Assembly: GCF_014193285.1 (NCBI RefSeq)
Contig: NZ_JACHZE010000014.1
Span: forward strand, 17,185 to 81,184
Length of the DNA stretch: 64,000 nucleotides
Reading direction: 5' to 3'
Source of the DNA: Atlantibacter sp. RC6
Lineage (GTDB): Bacteria > Pseudomonadota > Gammaproteobacteria > Enterobacterales > Enterobacteriaceae
The translations under genes were made by a program, and so were the position numbers. The notes below the pieces were generated by a model. The model was given only the letters and a program-made list of their open reading frames with translations, ran no database searches and was not told the origin of the DNA. Numbering within the stretch: position 1 is the stretch's first letter; each line of letters begins with the position of its first letter. Shown one piece after another: positions 30,216-39,781 of this stretch.

Positions 30216-31166
30216 ATGCTGAGCGCATTTCAACTGGAAAACAATCGTCTGTCTCGTCTGGAACTCGACGAGGTACAAACCTTAACAAACTCAGTGTGGG
30301 TGGATTTGGTCGAACCGGATGACGATGAGCGTCTCCGGGTACAATCTGAGCTGGGGCAAAGCCTGGCGACACGTCCTGAACTGGAAGACATCGAAGCATC
30401 GGCGCGTTTTTTCGAAGACGAAGACGGCCTGCATATTCACTCCTTTTTCTTCTTTGAAGATGCCGAAGATCATGCCGGTAACTCCACCGTGGCGTTCACT
30501 ATCCGCGATGGCCGTCTGTTTACCCTGCGTGAGCGTGAACTGCCCGCGTTCCGCCTTTACCGTATGCGCGCCCGCGCGCAGTCCATGACCGACGGTAACG
30601 CCTACGAGCTGCTGCTCGACCTGTTCGAAACCAAAATCGAACAGCTGGCGGATGAGATTGAGAACATCTACAGCGACCTGGAAAAACTCAGCCGCGTCAT
30701 TATGGAAGGCCATCAGGGCGATGAATATGATGAAGCGCTATCAACGCTGGCAGAACTCGAGGACGTGGGCTGGAAGGTGCGCCTGTGCCTGATGGATACT
30801 CAGCGCGCGCTCAATTTTCTGGTGCGTAAAACCCGTTTGCCTGGCGGCCAGCTTGAACAGGCGCGCGAGATCCTGCGCGATATCGAATCCCTGTTGCCGC
30901 ATAACGAATCGCTGTTTCAGAAGGTGAACTTTTTAATGCAGGCGGCGATGGGTTTCATCAACATCGAGCAGAACCGGATCATCAAAATCTTCTCGGTGGT
31001 CTCCGTGGTGTTCCTGCCGCCAACCCTGGTGGCTTCAAGCTACGGGATGAACTTCGAATTTATGCCGGAACTGCACTGGAGCTTCGGCTACCCTGCGGCC
31101 ATCATCGCCATGATGCTCGCAGGGCTGGCACCGTATCTTTACTTCAAACGGCGCAACTGGTTGTAA
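30216..31166 (+). CDS. corA: Magnesium/cobalt/nickel channel CorA
   Basis: Homopentameric Mg2+ channel of the inner membrane, which also passes Co2+ and Ni2+. The start at 30216 ([19 protein letters not shown]) gives 316 residues as in E. coli, with GGGAG upstream. A large cytoplasmic funnel domain is followed by two C-terminal membrane helices (about 258-280 and 292-310). The signature [11 protein letters not shown] lies between them, and a basic KRRNWL tail follows. The long leader suggests control after transcription start. Confidence 0.98.
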   Translation: MLSAFQLENNRLSRLELDEVQTLTNSVWVDLVEPDDDERLRVQSELGQSLATRPELEDIEASARFFEDEDGLHIHSFFFFEDAEDHAGNSTVAFTIRDGRLFTLRERELPAFRLYRMRARAQSMTDGNAYELLLDLFETKIEQLADEIENIYSDLEKLSRVIMEGHQGDEYDEALSTLAELEDVGWKVRLCLMDTQRALNFLVRKTRLPGGQLEQAREILRDIESLLPHNESLFQKVNFLMQAAMGFINIEQNRIIKIFSVVSVVFLPPTLVASSYGMNFEFMPELHWSFGYPAAIIAMMLAGLAPYLYFKRRNWL

Positions 31167-31173
31167 TTATTAC

Positions 31174-31201
31174 GCCGGATAGAGAATCAACTTTATCCGG
31201 C
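31174..31201 (+). terminator. Hairpin after corA (terminator or REP-like)
   Basis: GCCGGATA (31174-31181) pairs with TATCCGGC (31194-31201) eight bases past the corA stop. The GCCGGAT...ATCCGGC ends resemble a short REP unit. The tail is only moderately T-rich, so both readings are open. Confidence 0.55.
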
Positions 31202-31253
31202 TTATCCTTATATAAGCGGGCTTTGCGGTAAAGGCGAGCCATTACCTACAGTT

Positions 31254-31725
31254 TTACTCAGGAAGGTACTCAGGGTAAATCCTTTCTATTTTGTTTTCGG
31301 GCGTTAATTCGTACTCACTCCCGCTAGTAGTAATGTAATATCGAGTATTACGGTAAGGTTGTTCATCAACAATTAATAAGTAATTTTTTACAATGCAATT
31401 TTTTTTCGGTCTTAATGGTCGGGATGCAAAATAAATCCTCATGCGGACTGTTTTGATAATTAGTAAAACCATTACCAATATCAGCAACATAATATGTATG
31501 GTAGTCATCGATTAAAGGGTGGTTACTTTTAATTTGTTGCTGGCGCGACAGATACCAGTTTATTTTATCTCTGTCGGTCCATGGCAGATGATCAACGACC
31601 AGCATTACAACCCCGCCAGCATCTGAATAGGAATAAATTATGTTAACGGGGCGCAGTGTCCATAAGTTATAAATTCCACTTAGTATAAACACATTGATCG
31701 CCGTATTTAAGATTTTACTTTTCAT
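31254..31725 (-). pseudogene. DUF943-family membrane protein, frameshifted in a poly-A tract
   Basis: Two overlapping minus-strand frames together make one DUF943-like protein. The first (from 31725) begins MKSKILNTAINVFILSGIYNLW, a membrane anchor, and continues through LPWTDRDKINWYLSR and EDLFCIPTIKTEKK. The second continues with KNCIVKNYLLIVDE to the stop at 31254. The family motif (D-LCF---KTKKNCIEKN) is broken at a run of eight A (31399-31406 on the plus strand as T). Seven A would restore TEKNCIVKN, so a one-base insertion is the simplest explanation. The region is clearly AT-richer than its neighbours, suggesting acquisition. Function is unknown. A sequencing error or slippage-rescued gene is possible. 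Confidence 0.75.
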
Positions 31726-32011
31726 AAGTAACTATTAAATCGCCAGGCATTTCCATTTACCTTATGAATAACAACGACGTGGGTGTATTAACTAACAAAC
31801 GCTAAGATAAACGGATAATGGAAAATGCGCCATGGTTCACACTTTCTTATTTATGTTAAGCGATTTATTAACCGATCGGGACGAAACGGCGTAAGGAATA
31901 TTTCGCTCTTTTACAACACTATTTGAAGGGAATTGATGCGAGAGCGAAGAGCTGTAGGCAATTTACTATCGACAAACAGCTCTCCGATAATGTAAAGAAA
32001 ATGATAAGTTA

Positions 32012-32902
32012 TTAACGCGGCGTGCGACGAAGGGTATACACCGCATCCATCACAAATATTGCCAGCGCGACCCAAATAAACGCAAAGGTCACCATCTTAT
32101 CCGGGCCGGGGATTTCGCCATAAAACACGACCGCCAGCACAAACATCAGCGTCGGGCCGATATACTGGAAAAAGCCCAGCGTGGAGAGGCGTAAACGCGT
32201 GGCGGCAGCGGTGAAGCACAGTAGGGGAATCGTCGTGACAATGCCGGCCGCCATAAGCTCAAGGTTCAGTGTCAGGGAGTTCGCGCCCATATGGCTGGTT
32301 GGGCTGTCGGCAATGCCAAACAAATAAATTGCGGCAACCGGCAGTAACCACAGCGTTTCGACCAGCATCCCGGTTTGTGCGTCCACCATGATCTTTTTAC
32401 GCAGCAACCCGTAAAGCGCGAAGCTGAACGCCAGCGCCAGCGCGATGATTGGCAGAGAACCAAAAGTCCAGAGCTGTACCAGCACGCCGCAGGCAGCCAG
32501 GCCGACGGCGATCCACTGCATCCGGCGAAAACGCTCACCAAGGAAAATCATCCCCAGCAGGATGTTCACCAGCGGGTTAATAAAGTACCCCAGGCTCGCT
32601 TCCAGCAGATGGTGATTATTCACCGCCCAAATAAATAACAGCCAGTTGCCGCCGATCAGCACGGCGCTTAACGCCAGTGCGAACACTTTCTTCGGCGTCT
32701 CGAACAGGCGTTTCAGGCCGCTCCACTGGCGGCTGATGGAAATCAGCGCCACCATAAAGAAGAAGGACCAGATGACGCGGTGAGTCAGGATTTCATCGGC
32801 GGGAACGAAGTCGATCAGCTTGAAATACGCCGGGGCTATTCCCCAAATAAAATAAGCGGCAAGGGCGAATAAAACCCCTTGCCGCGTCTGTTTTGCATCC
32901 AT
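32012..32902 (-). CDS. rarD: DMT-family transporter RarD
   Basis: Inner-membrane protein with about ten hydrophobic segments (two EamA-like halves). E. coli RarD has the same 296 residues. The name comes from an assumed chloramphenicol-resistance role; its natural substrate is unknown. It starts MDAKQTRQGVLFALAAYFIWGIAPAYFK. The 286-base gap on its downstream side (31726-32011) is AT-rich. It holds only an 8-bp inverted repeat, AGAGCTGT / ACAGCTCT, about 35 bases from the stop, and no credible gene. Confidence 0.94.
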   Translation of the reverse strand: MDAKQTRQGVLFALAAYFIWGIAPAYFKLIDFVPADEILTHRVIWSFFFMVALISISRQWSGLKRLFETPKKVFALALSAVLIGGNWLLFIWAVNNHHLLEASLGYFINPLVNILLGMIFLGERFRRMQWIAVGLAACGVLVQLWTFGSLPIIALALAFSFALYGLLRKKIMVDAQTGMLVETLWLLPVAAIYLFGIADSPTSHMGANSLTLNLELMAAGIVTTIPLLCFTAAATRLRLSTLGFFQYIGPTLMFVLAVVFYGEIPGPDKMVTFAFIWVALAIFVMDAVYTLRRTPR

Positions 32903-32952
32903 TAGTAACGCTCGTTATCAAAAAGTGAATGCATTTTAACAGCTAATAATAT

Positions 32953-33423
32953 TTAACCAACCATATAGGTTGCTGTGGCGCTGGCGATATATACCTGCTC
33001 TTCGTTATGCAGTTCTACTCGCGCCACCGCGACTTTGTTACCGGCGCGCAGCAGGCTACTGGTGGCGGTAAAGCGGGTGCCGCGGCCTGGGCGTAAATAG
33101 TCGACGCGCAGATCGATCGTGCCCATGCGCGATAAACGCTGGCGAAGTTCTTCTTCGGTAATGGTTTCATGGCGGGCAAGCGTGCTGCCCACACATACCA
33201 GCCCGGCCGCCACATCCAGCGCCGACGCGATCACGCCGCCGTGCAGAATGCTTTGCGCCCAGTTTCCGACCATCATCGGCTGGTTATTAAAGCAAAGCTC
33301 TGCATAATCTTTCTCATAGCGGATCAGCTCCAGACCCAGCGTTCGGTTGAACGGCATGTGATAAACAAAAATCTCGCCGACCAACTGGAGCGCGGCGTCG
33401 TTAGTCAAAACGGTAGGGGACAT
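32953..33423 (-). CDS. yigI: Hotdog-fold acyl-CoA thioesterase YigI
   Basis: PaaI-like hotdog thioesterase. E. coli YigI hydrolyses medium- and long-chain acyl-CoAs. I choose the ATG complementary to 33421-33423 ([25 protein letters not shown]) with AGGAA upstream, giving 156 residues against 155. A second ATG five codons upstream (MRKESMSP) is less likely. The catalytic-region block [25 protein letters not shown] and the strand block [36 protein letters not shown] are strongly conserved. It is divergent from pldA. Confidence 0.94.
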   Translation of the reverse strand: MSPTVLTNDAALQLVGEIFVYHMPFNRTLGLELIRYEKDYAELCFNNQPMMVGNWAQSILHGGVIASALDVAAGLVCVGSTLARHETITEEELRQRLSRMGTIDLRVDYLRPGRGTRFTATSSLLRAGNKVAVARVELHNEEQVYIASATATYMVG

Positions 33424-33594
33424 GGATTCCTTCCTCAAGAGACCTGTTGTTAAATTGTTGTTGATTTTATGCTTCTTGTTTGTTGTTTTCCAGATTCAGA
33501 AACCAGGACTAAGCAGTAGATAAATAAAAATGTAGAATGTAATCCGGATAATAATTCAGCGGTTTTTATTGATTTGGTCAGGAGAACAGGCCAC

Positions 33595-34464
33595 ATGGGC
33601 AAATTTCTGGGTTGGGTAGGGGGCATATGTTTATTGCCGGGCGCGGCGTTAGCGCAGGAGGCTGTGGTTCAGGAAGTGCATGATGCGCCAGCGGTTCGCG
33701 GCAGCATTATCGCAAACTTGCTTCAGGAGCACGACAACCCGTTTACGCTCTATCCTTACGAGTCGAATTACCTGCTTTACACGGTCACAGACGATCTGAA
33801 TAAAGAAGCCATCGAAACCTATAATTGGTCCGATAATTCTCGCAAAGATGAAGTAAAGTTTCAGTTAAGTCTGGCGTTTCCACTGTGGCGCGGTATCCTC
33901 GGCCCTAACTCGGTTTTAGGCGGCTCCTACACCCAGCGATCCTGGTGGCAGCTTTCCAACAGCGAAGAGTCATCGCCGTTTCGTGAAACCAACTACGAAC
34001 CCCAGGCTTTTTTAGGCTTTGCGACCGATTATCGCTTTGCAGGCTGGACGCTACGCGACGTTGAGTTTGGCTACAATCACCAGTCCAATGGCCGTTCAGA
34101 CCCGACCTCACGCAGCTGGAACCGTGTATATACGCGCCTGATGGCCCAGAATAACAACTGGCTGGTGGAAGTGAAGCCCTGGTATGTGGTGGGCAATACC
34201 GATGACAACCCGGATATCACTAAATATATGGGTTATTACCAGCTAAAAATCGGTTATCAACTGGGCGAGGCGATCCTGAGCGCCAAAGGGCAGTACAACT
34301 GGAATACCGGCTACGGCGGCGCGGAGCTTGGCTTCAGCTACCCGGTGACAAAGCACGTGCGTCTTTATACTCAGCTGTACAGTGGTTATGGCGAGTCGTT
34401 AATCGACTACAACTTTAACCAAACCCGCTTCGGCGTGGGCGTAATGCTTAACGATCTGTTCTAA
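33595..34464 (+). CDS. pldA: Outer membrane phospholipase A
   Basis: Integral outer-membrane beta-barrel lipase (OMPLA) that dimerises with Ca2+ and hydrolyses phospholipids misplaced in the outer leaflet. The start at 33595 has AGGAG upstream and gives 289 residues, equal to E. coli. A signal peptide ([20 protein letters not shown]) is cut before QEAVVQ. The catalytic His and Ser lie in [18 protein letters not shown], with the Asn nearby (SWNR). The C-terminus ends in F ([10 protein letters not shown]), the usual barrel-assembly signal. An in-frame ATG seven codons earlier gives no signal-peptide improvement. Confidence 0.97.
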   Translation: MGKFLGWVGGICLLPGAALAQEAVVQEVHDAPAVRGSIIANLLQEHDNPFTLYPYESNYLLYTVTDDLNKEAIETYNWSDNSRKDEVKFQLSLAFPLWRGILGPNSVLGGSYTQRSWWQLSNSEESSPFRETNYEPQAFLGFATDYRFAGWTLRDVEFGYNHQSNGRSDPTSRSWNRVYTRLMAQNNNWLVEVKPWYVVGNTDDNPDITKYMGYYQLKIGYQLGEAILSAKGQYNWNTGYGGAELGFSYPVTKHVRLYTQLYSGYGESLIDYNFNQTRFGVGVMLNDLF

Positions 34465-34484
34465 GGGCATTGCAGTTTCCCCCG

Positions 34485-34515
34485 CAGGCGCTGAAAATAG
34501 CGCCTGTTTTATTTT
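34485..34515 (+). terminator. Intrinsic terminator of pldA
   Basis: CAGGCGCT (34485-34492) pairs with AGCGCCTG (34499-34506) and is followed by TTTTATTTT. The recQ start lies only 16 bases beyond, so recQ needs its own promoter or read-through. Confidence 0.88.
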
Positions 34516-34531
34516 GAGTGATGGAGTGAGC

Positions 34532-36361
34532 GTGGCGCAGGCAGAAGTATTGAATCAGGAATCGCTGGCGAAACAGGTTTTGCAGGAAACCTTCGGCTAC
34601 CAGCAATTCCGCCCTGGCCAGGAAACCATCATTAATACCGTGCTGGACGGGCGCGATTGCCTGGTGGTGATGCCGACCGGCGGCGGTAAATCGCTGTGCT
34701 ACCAGATCCCGGCGCTGGTGAAAAACGGTTTAACGGTGGTGGTTTCGCCGCTGATTTCGTTGATGAAAGATCAGGTCGACCAGCTGCTGGCTAACGGCGT
34801 GGCGGCGGCCTGTCTTAACTCTACGCAAACCCGCGAAGAGCAGCAGGCGGTGATGGCGGGTTGCCGTACCGGGCAAATCCGTTTGCTGTATATCGCGCCT
34901 GAGCGCCTGATGCTCGACAATTTCCTCGACCAGCTTGCTTTCTGGAACCCGGTGATGCTGGCGGTGGACGAGGCGCACTGTATTTCGCAGTGGGGGCACG
35001 ATTTCCGCCGCGAGTATGCGTTATTGGGGCAACTGCGCGATCGCTTTCCCAATGTGCCGTTTATGGCGCTCACCGCCACGGCGGATGAGACTACACGCCG
35101 TGATATCGTGCATCTGCTTGGTCTGCACGATCCGCTGATCCAAATCAGCAGCTTTGACCGGCCCAATATCCGCTACATGCTGATGGAGAAGTTCAAACCG
35201 CTCGATCAGCTGATGCGCTATGTGCAGGACCAGCGCGGCAAATCGGGCATCATCTACTGCAACAGCCGGGCGAAGGTGGAAGATACCGCCGCACGTCTGC
35301 AAAGCCGGGGCATCAGCGCGGCGGCCTATCATGCCGGGCTGGAAAACAACGTCCGCGCCGAGGTGCAGGAAAAATTCCAGCGCGACGATTTACAAATCGT
35401 GGTGGCGACCGTGGCTTTCGGGATGGGCATCAACAAGCCGAACGTGCGCTTTGTGGTGCACTTCGACATCCCGCGCAATATCGAATCCTATTATCAGGAA
35501 ACAGGCCGTGCCGGACGTGACGGGCTGCCCGCCGAAGCGATGCTGTTCTACGATCCGGCGGATATGGCCTGGCTGCGCCGCTGCCTTGAAGAAAAACCCG
35601 CAGGACAACTTCAGGATATCGAGCGCCATAAACTCAACGCCATGGGCGCGTTTGCCGAGGCGCAAACCTGCCGTCGTCTGGTGCTGCTGAATTACTTCGG
35701 TGAAGGGCGCCAGGAGCCGTGCGGCAACTGCGATATCTGCCTCGATCCGCCGAAGCAGTACGATGGTTTGCTGGATGCGCGTAAAGCACTGTCGACGATT
35801 GGGCGCGTCAACCAGCGTTTTGGTATGGGCTATGTGGTTGAAGTGCTGCGCGGCGCCAATAACCAGCGTATTCGCGATATGGGCCATGACAAATTGCCCG
35901 TTTATGGCATTGGCAAAGATCAGAGTCACGAGCACTGGGTGAGCATTATTCGCCAGCTTATCCATATGGGATTTGCTACCCAAAACATCGCTCAGCATTC
36001 GGCGTTACAACTGACTGAAGCGGCGCGCCCTGTGCTGCGCGGAGAAGTTGAACTGAGGCTGGCCGTACCGCGTGTTATCGCCCTGAAACCGCGCGTGGCG
36101 CAGAAATCCTACGGCGGTAATTACGACCGTAAGCTGTTCGCTAAACTGCGTAAGCTGCGCAAAGCCATTGCCGATGAAGAAAATATCCCGCCTTACGTGG
36201 TGTTTAACGACGCCACGCTGATTGAAATGGCCGAGCAGATGCCGCTCAGCCCCAGCGAGATGCTTAGCGTCAACGGCGTGGGGATGCGGAAACTGGAGCG
36301 CTTCGGCAAAGAGTTTATGGCATTGATCCGTAGCCATGCGGATGGCGACGACGAAGAGTAG
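34532..36361 (+). CDS. recQ: ATP-dependent DNA helicase RecQ
   Basis: 3'-5' superfamily 2 helicase of the RecF recombination pathway. I choose GTG 34532 ([23 protein letters not shown]), which gives 609 residues as in E. coli and has GGAG upstream. Helicase motifs: [12 protein letters not shown] (about 50-60), [22 protein letters not shown] and [10 protein letters not shown]. The RQC domain has the zinc cysteines in AEAQTC...EPCGNCDIC (about 380-403). The HRDC domain closes the protein ([19 protein letters not shown]...). The gene is intact. Confidence 0.97.
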   Translation: MAQAEVLNQESLAKQVLQETFGYQQFRPGQETIINTVLDGRDCLVVMPTGGGKSLCYQIPALVKNGLTVVVSPLISLMKDQVDQLLANGVAAACLNSTQTREEQQAVMAGCRTGQIRLLYIAPERLMLDNFLDQLAFWNPVMLAVDEAHCISQWGHDFRREYALLGQLRDRFPNVPFMALTATADETTRRDIVHLLGLHDPLIQISSFDRPNIRYMLMEKFKPLDQLMRYVQDQRGKSGIIYCNSRAKVEDTAARLQSRGISAAAYHAGLENNVRAEVQEKFQRDDLQIVVATVAFGMGINKPNVRFVVHFDIPRNIESYYQETGRAGRDGLPAEAMLFYDPADMAWLRRCLEEKPAGQLQDIERHKLNAMGAFAEAQTCRRLVLLNYFGEGRQEPCGNCDICLDPPKQYDGLLDARKALSTIGRVNQRFGMGYVVEVLRGANNQRIRDMGHDKLPVYGIGKDQSHEHWVSIIRQLIHMGFATQNIAQHSALQLTEAARPVLRGEVELRLAVPRVIALKPRVAQKSYGGNYDRKLFAKLRKLRKAIADEENIPPYVVFNDATLIEMAEQMPLSPSEMLSVNGVGMRKLERFGKEFMALIRSHADGDDEE

Positions 36362-36380
36362 TCACCGTCGCCAGAACGTG

Positions 36381-36413
36381 GCAGGATAATCATTCAATGA
36401 ATGATTATCCTGC
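36381..36413. repeat. 33-base perfect palindrome between recQ and rhtC
   Basis: Arms of 16 bases, GCAGGATAATCATTCA and its exact complement, flank a single central base. As RNA it would fold into a 14-bp stem with a 5-base loop, ending 12 bases before the rhtC ATG. No T-tract follows. It could be an operator for a dimeric regulator or a structure limiting rhtC translation. Confidence 0.85.
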
Positions 36414-36425
36414 GAGTAATTCTCC

Positions 36426-37046
36426 ATGTTAATGCTTTTCCTGACAGTCGCTGCAGTGCATCTGCTGGCTCTTATCAGTCCCGGCCCTGATTTTTTCTTT
36501 GTCTCCCAAACCGCGGTAAGCCGCTCGCGAAAAGAAGCCATGCTCGGCGTGCTGGGCATCACCGCGGGTGTCATGGTGTGGTCCGGCGTGGCGCTGCTGG
36601 GTTTGCACATCATCCTCGAAAAAATGGCCTGGCTGCATAACATCATTATGGTCGGCGGCGGTCTGTATCTGTGCTGGATGGGCTATCAAATGCTGCGCGG
36701 CGCGCTGAAGAAAAACGACGCCCCTGCCCATGAGCCCAAAGTCGAACTGGCGCGCGGCGGACGCAGTTTCCTGAAGGGGCTGCTGACGAATCTGGCAAAC
36801 CCGAAAGCGATTATCTATTTCGGCAGTGTGTTCTCGCTGTTTGTGGGCGATAATGTCGGTAGCGGCGAGCGCTGGGGCATTTTCCTGCTGATCGCCCTGG
36901 AAACTTTCGCCTGGTTTACTCTGGTCGCCAGCCTGTTTGCGTTACCTGCGATGCGTCGCGGCTACCAGCGAATGGCGAAGTGGATCGACGGCGTAGCCGG
37001 CGCGCTGTTCGCTGGCTTCGGGCTGCATTTGATTATTTCGCGCTAA
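36426..37046 (+). CDS. rhtC: Threonine exporter RhtC
   Basis: LysE-family amino-acid exporter with about six membrane segments, associated in E. coli with threonine efflux. The 206 residues equal the E. coli length. The family signature SPGPDFFFVSQTAVSRSRKEAMLGVLGI (about residues 19-46) and TNLANPKAIIYFGSVF are present. The ribosome-binding site is weak and sits directly after the palindrome. It is convergent with rhtB, with stop codons abutting at 37046/37047. Confidence 0.96.
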   Translation: MLMLFLTVAAVHLLALISPGPDFFFVSQTAVSRSRKEAMLGVLGITAGVMVWSGVALLGLHIILEKMAWLHNIIMVGGGLYLCWMGYQMLRGALKKNDAPAHEPKVELARGGRSFLKGLLTNLANPKAIIYFGSVFSLFVGDNVGSGERWGIFLLIALETFAWFTLVASLFALPAMRRGYQRMAKWIDGVAGALFAGFGLHLIISR

Positions 37047-37667
37047 TTAACCCGGGCGCGCGCTGGCCAGTAGCGCGCCCACCAGCATAAACAGCGAACC
37101 GAATACCCGGTTCAATGCCTTCATCTGCTTTGGCCCTTTGATCCACAGCGCGATACGGGTGGCGAGGGTGGCATAACCAATCATCACAATCACATCCACA
37201 ACAATGGTGGTTGCGCCAAGGATCGCGTACTGCGCGGTCTGCGGCTGATGCGGCACGATAAATTGCGGAAACAGCGCCGCAAGAAACACGATGCTTTTCG
37301 GGTTGGTTAAATTCACGAACACTGCGCGCTGGAACAGTTTGCGGCGCGGCTGGCTTTGGGCGAGGGTGTGCAAATCAATCGCGCCAGCGGCCCGCCACTG
37401 TTGAATACCCAGCCAAATGAGATAGGCCGCGCCCGCCCACTTCAAAATCTCAAAAGCCATCAAAGAGCGGGAAAACAGCGCACCGAGGCCCACACCCACC
37501 AGTACAATATGGATCGCCAGACCGAGTTGTAGACCAGTGATGGACGCAACCGCGCCGCGGTAGCCGTGGCTCATCGCCGTGCTCATGGTGTTGATGGCTC
37601 CGGAGCCGGGTGAAAGACTGAGGATGATTGTGGTGAGCAGATAGGTACACCACCATTCGAACGACAT
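37047..37667 (-). CDS. rhtB: Homoserine/homoserine lactone exporter RhtB
   Basis: LysE-family exporter for homoserine and related amino acids. 206 residues as in E. coli, starting [28 protein letters not shown]. The family motif is the [21 protein letters not shown] block; [20 protein letters not shown] follows around residue 115. There are about six hydrophobic segments. It is a paralogue of the adjoining, opposite-strand rhtC, and divergent from pldB. Confidence 0.95.
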   Translation of the reverse strand: MSFEWWCTYLLTTIILSLSPGSGAINTMSTAMSHGYRGAVASITGLQLGLAIHIVLVGVGLGALFSRSLMAFEILKWAGAAYLIWLGIQQWRAAGAIDLHTLAQSQPRRKLFQRAVFVNLTNPKSIVFLAALFPQFIVPHQPQTAQYAILGATTIVVDVIVMIGYATLATRIALWIKGPKQMKALNRVFGSLFMLVGALLASARPG

Positions 37668-37813
37668 GGGAAACTCCCGGAATAAGCGCTTTTATGTCAC
37701 AATACGCTATACCTTCTATCTTGCAAGTAGCCGATTCGCTGGCAGTATAAACAAAGCCAGAAGCCGCATTTTTTCATACGTATTCACACCGTAAAGTCAG
37801 GGCAGGGCATCCC

Positions 37814-38806
37814 ATGATTGAGCACAAAAATGGATGGTATTCCCGGGAAAAAGCGTTTGCCGCTTTTACCATGGGGCCGCTCACGGCGTTCTGGCAGCAG
37901 CGCGAAGAAGATGAATTTACCGGGGTGGATGGTGTGGCGGTGCGTTTTGTGCGGTTTCGTGCAGCTAACCACGATCGGGTGGTGGTGATTTGCCCTGGCC
38001 GCATCGAAAGCTACGTGAAATACGCCGAGCTGGCGTGGGATCTGTTCCATTGCGGCTATGATGTATTAATCATCGATCACCGCGGCCAGGGGCGTTCCGG
38101 GCGGATGTTATCCGATACCCATCGCGGGCATGTGGTGCGTTTTAGCGATTATGTGGACGACCTGGAACTGTTCTGGCAACAGGAAATCAAGGACGGACCG
38201 TGGCGCAAGCGCTATGTATTAGCCCATTCCATGGGCGGCGCGATATCCGCACTGTTTTTAGAGCGTCGTCCGGACGCGTTTGACGCTGTCGCCTTTTGCG
38301 CGCCGATGTTTGGCATTGTATTGCGCCTGCCCGACTGGATGGTGCGCCAAATCCTCGACTGGGCGGAAGGGCACCAGCGTATCCGGGAAGGCTATGCAAT
38401 TGGCACCGGCCGCTGGCGCGCGTTGCCGTTTGCGATTAACGTGTTGACCCACAGCCGGCAGCGCTATCGCCGCAATCTGCGTTTCTACGCCGATGAACCG
38501 ACGTTGCGCGTAGGCGGGCCGACTTATCACTGGGTAAGGGAAGGCATCCTTGCCGGAGAGCAGGTTTTAGCAGGGGCCACTGCGATGACCACGCCGACAT
38601 TGCTTCTCCAGGCAGAAGAAGAACGTGTGGTGGATAACCGCATGCACGATCGCTTCTGTGACATTCGGGCCGCGGCGGGCCACCCCTGTTGGGGGGGTAA
38701 ACCTTTCGTCATTAACGGCGCGTACCATGAGATCCTGTTTGAAAAGGACGCTATGCGCGCCGAGGCGCTGAATGCCATCGTCGACTTTTTCGATGCGCAT
38801 GATTAA
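37814..38806 (+). CDS. pldB: Lysophospholipase L2
   Basis: Alpha/beta-hydrolase that cleaves lysophospholipids at the inner membrane. The serine nucleophile is in the GxSxG-type AHSMGGAIS (about residue 139). The oxyanion-side block is VVICPGRIESYVKYAELAW, and the late His is in INGAYHEILFEKDAMR. The 330 residues compare with 340 in E. coli; the difference lies at the C-terminal tail. It is followed by yigL after 47 bases. In Salmonella the pldB-yigL mRNA is stabilised by the small RNA SgrS, which would apply here only if the pairing site is kept. Confidence 0.95.
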   Translation: MIEHKNGWYSREKAFAAFTMGPLTAFWQQREEDEFTGVDGVAVRFVRFRAANHDRVVVICPGRIESYVKYAELAWDLFHCGYDVLIIDHRGQGRSGRMLSDTHRGHVVRFSDYVDDLELFWQQEIKDGPWRKRYVLAHSMGGAISALFLERRPDAFDAVAFCAPMFGIVLRLPDWMVRQILDWAEGHQRIREGYAIGTGRWRALPFAINVLTHSRQRYRRNLRFYADEPTLRVGGPTYHWVREGILAGEQVLAGATAMTTPTLLLQAEEERVVDNRMHDRFCDIRAAAGHPCWGGKPFVINGAYHEILFEKDAMRAEALNAIVDFFDAHD

Positions 38807-38853
38807 TTACTGGCGGTCAGGCCGCCTGTTACCAACCAGAGGTTATTATTTTT

Positions 38854-39660
38854 ATGTATCAGGTCGTTGCGTCTGATTTAGACGGTACACTTTTATCCCC
38901 TGACCACACCCTGTCGCCTTTTGCGAAAGAGACACTGAAACTGCTGACGGCTCGCGGCATTAACTTTGTGTTCGCGACCGGGCGTCACCATGTCGACGTG
39001 GCCCAAATCCGCGATAACCTTGAAATCAAGGCCTACATGATTACCTCCAACGGTGCGCGGGTGCATGATACTGACGGCAATCTGGTGTTCAGCCACAACC
39101 TGGATCGCGATATCGCCGCCGATCTGTTTGGCGTGGTGCACACCAACCCGGATATCGTGACCAACGTTTATCGTAACGATGACTGGTTTATGAACCGCCA
39201 TCGCCCGGATGAGATGAAGTATTTTCGCGAGGCGGTCTTTAAATACACCCTGTTTGAACCGGGCGTGCTGGAGCCGGAGGGCATCAGCAAAGTGTTCTTC
39301 ACCTGCGATGACCACAAAAAATTGCTGCCGCTGGAGCAGGCGATTAATGCGCGTTGGGGCGATCGGGTTAACGTCAGTTTCTCGACGCTGACCTGCCTGG
39401 AAGTGATGGCGGGCGGCGTATCCAAAGGCCATGCGCTGGAGGCGGTAGCTAAAGCCATGGGCTACTCCCTGAAAGAGTGCATCGCCTTCGGTGACGGGAT
39501 GAACGATGCCGAAATGCTGTCGATGGCGGGTAAAGGCTGCATTATGGCTAACGCGCACCAGCGCCTGAAAGATCTGCTGCCGACGCTGGAAGTGATCGGC
39601 ACCAACGGCGAAAATGCGGTGCCGCACTATCTGCGCCGTTTATTCCTTAACGAAGCCTAA
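38854..39660 (+). CDS. yigL: HAD-IIB sugar/pyridoxal phosphatase YigL
   Basis: Cof-type HAD phosphatase. E. coli YigL acts on pyridoxal phosphate, and in Salmonella on phosphosugars during sugar-phosphate stress. Motif I is DLDGTLLSPDH (about residues 9-19), motif II is ITSNGAR, the lysine motif lies near GVSKGHALEAVAKAMGY, and motif IV is AFGDGMNDAEML. The 268 residues compare with 266 in E. coli. It is probably cotranscribed with pldB. Confidence 0.95.
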   Translation: MYQVVASDLDGTLLSPDHTLSPFAKETLKLLTARGINFVFATGRHHVDVAQIRDNLEIKAYMITSNGARVHDTDGNLVFSHNLDRDIAADLFGVVHTNPDIVTNVYRNDDWFMNRHRPDEMKYFREAVFKYTLFEPGVLEPEGISKVFFTCDDHKKLLPLEQAINARWGDRVNVSFSTLTCLEVMAGGVSKGHALEAVAKAMGYSLKECIAFGDGMNDAEMLSMAGKGCIMANAHQRLKDLLPTLEVIGTNGENAVPHYLRRLFLNEA

Positions 39661-39671
39661 GCGCCACAGAT

Positions 39672-39700
39672 GACGAGTGGTTTACATTTAACCACTCGTC
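39672..39700 (+). terminator. Hairpin after yigL
   Basis: An 11-bp perfect stem, GACGAGTGGTT with AACCACTCGTC, and a 7-base loop lie 12 bases after the yigL stop. The following bases are A-rich (AACTAAATAC), so it is a terminator-like or stabilising hairpin rather than a textbook terminator. Confidence 0.6.
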
Positions 39701-39781
39701 AACTAAATACCCAAGCTCACGTCGTTCACTCTCGCTACAATGCGGTTTTATCCTGAAACGGGTATTCCCGGGGAAAGCATT

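Noticed and set aside
36381..36413. Palindrome before rhtC as a Fur box
   Set aside because: It contains GATAAT and ATTATC, but their spacing does not fit the 19-bp Fur consensus, and no iron link to rhtC is known.
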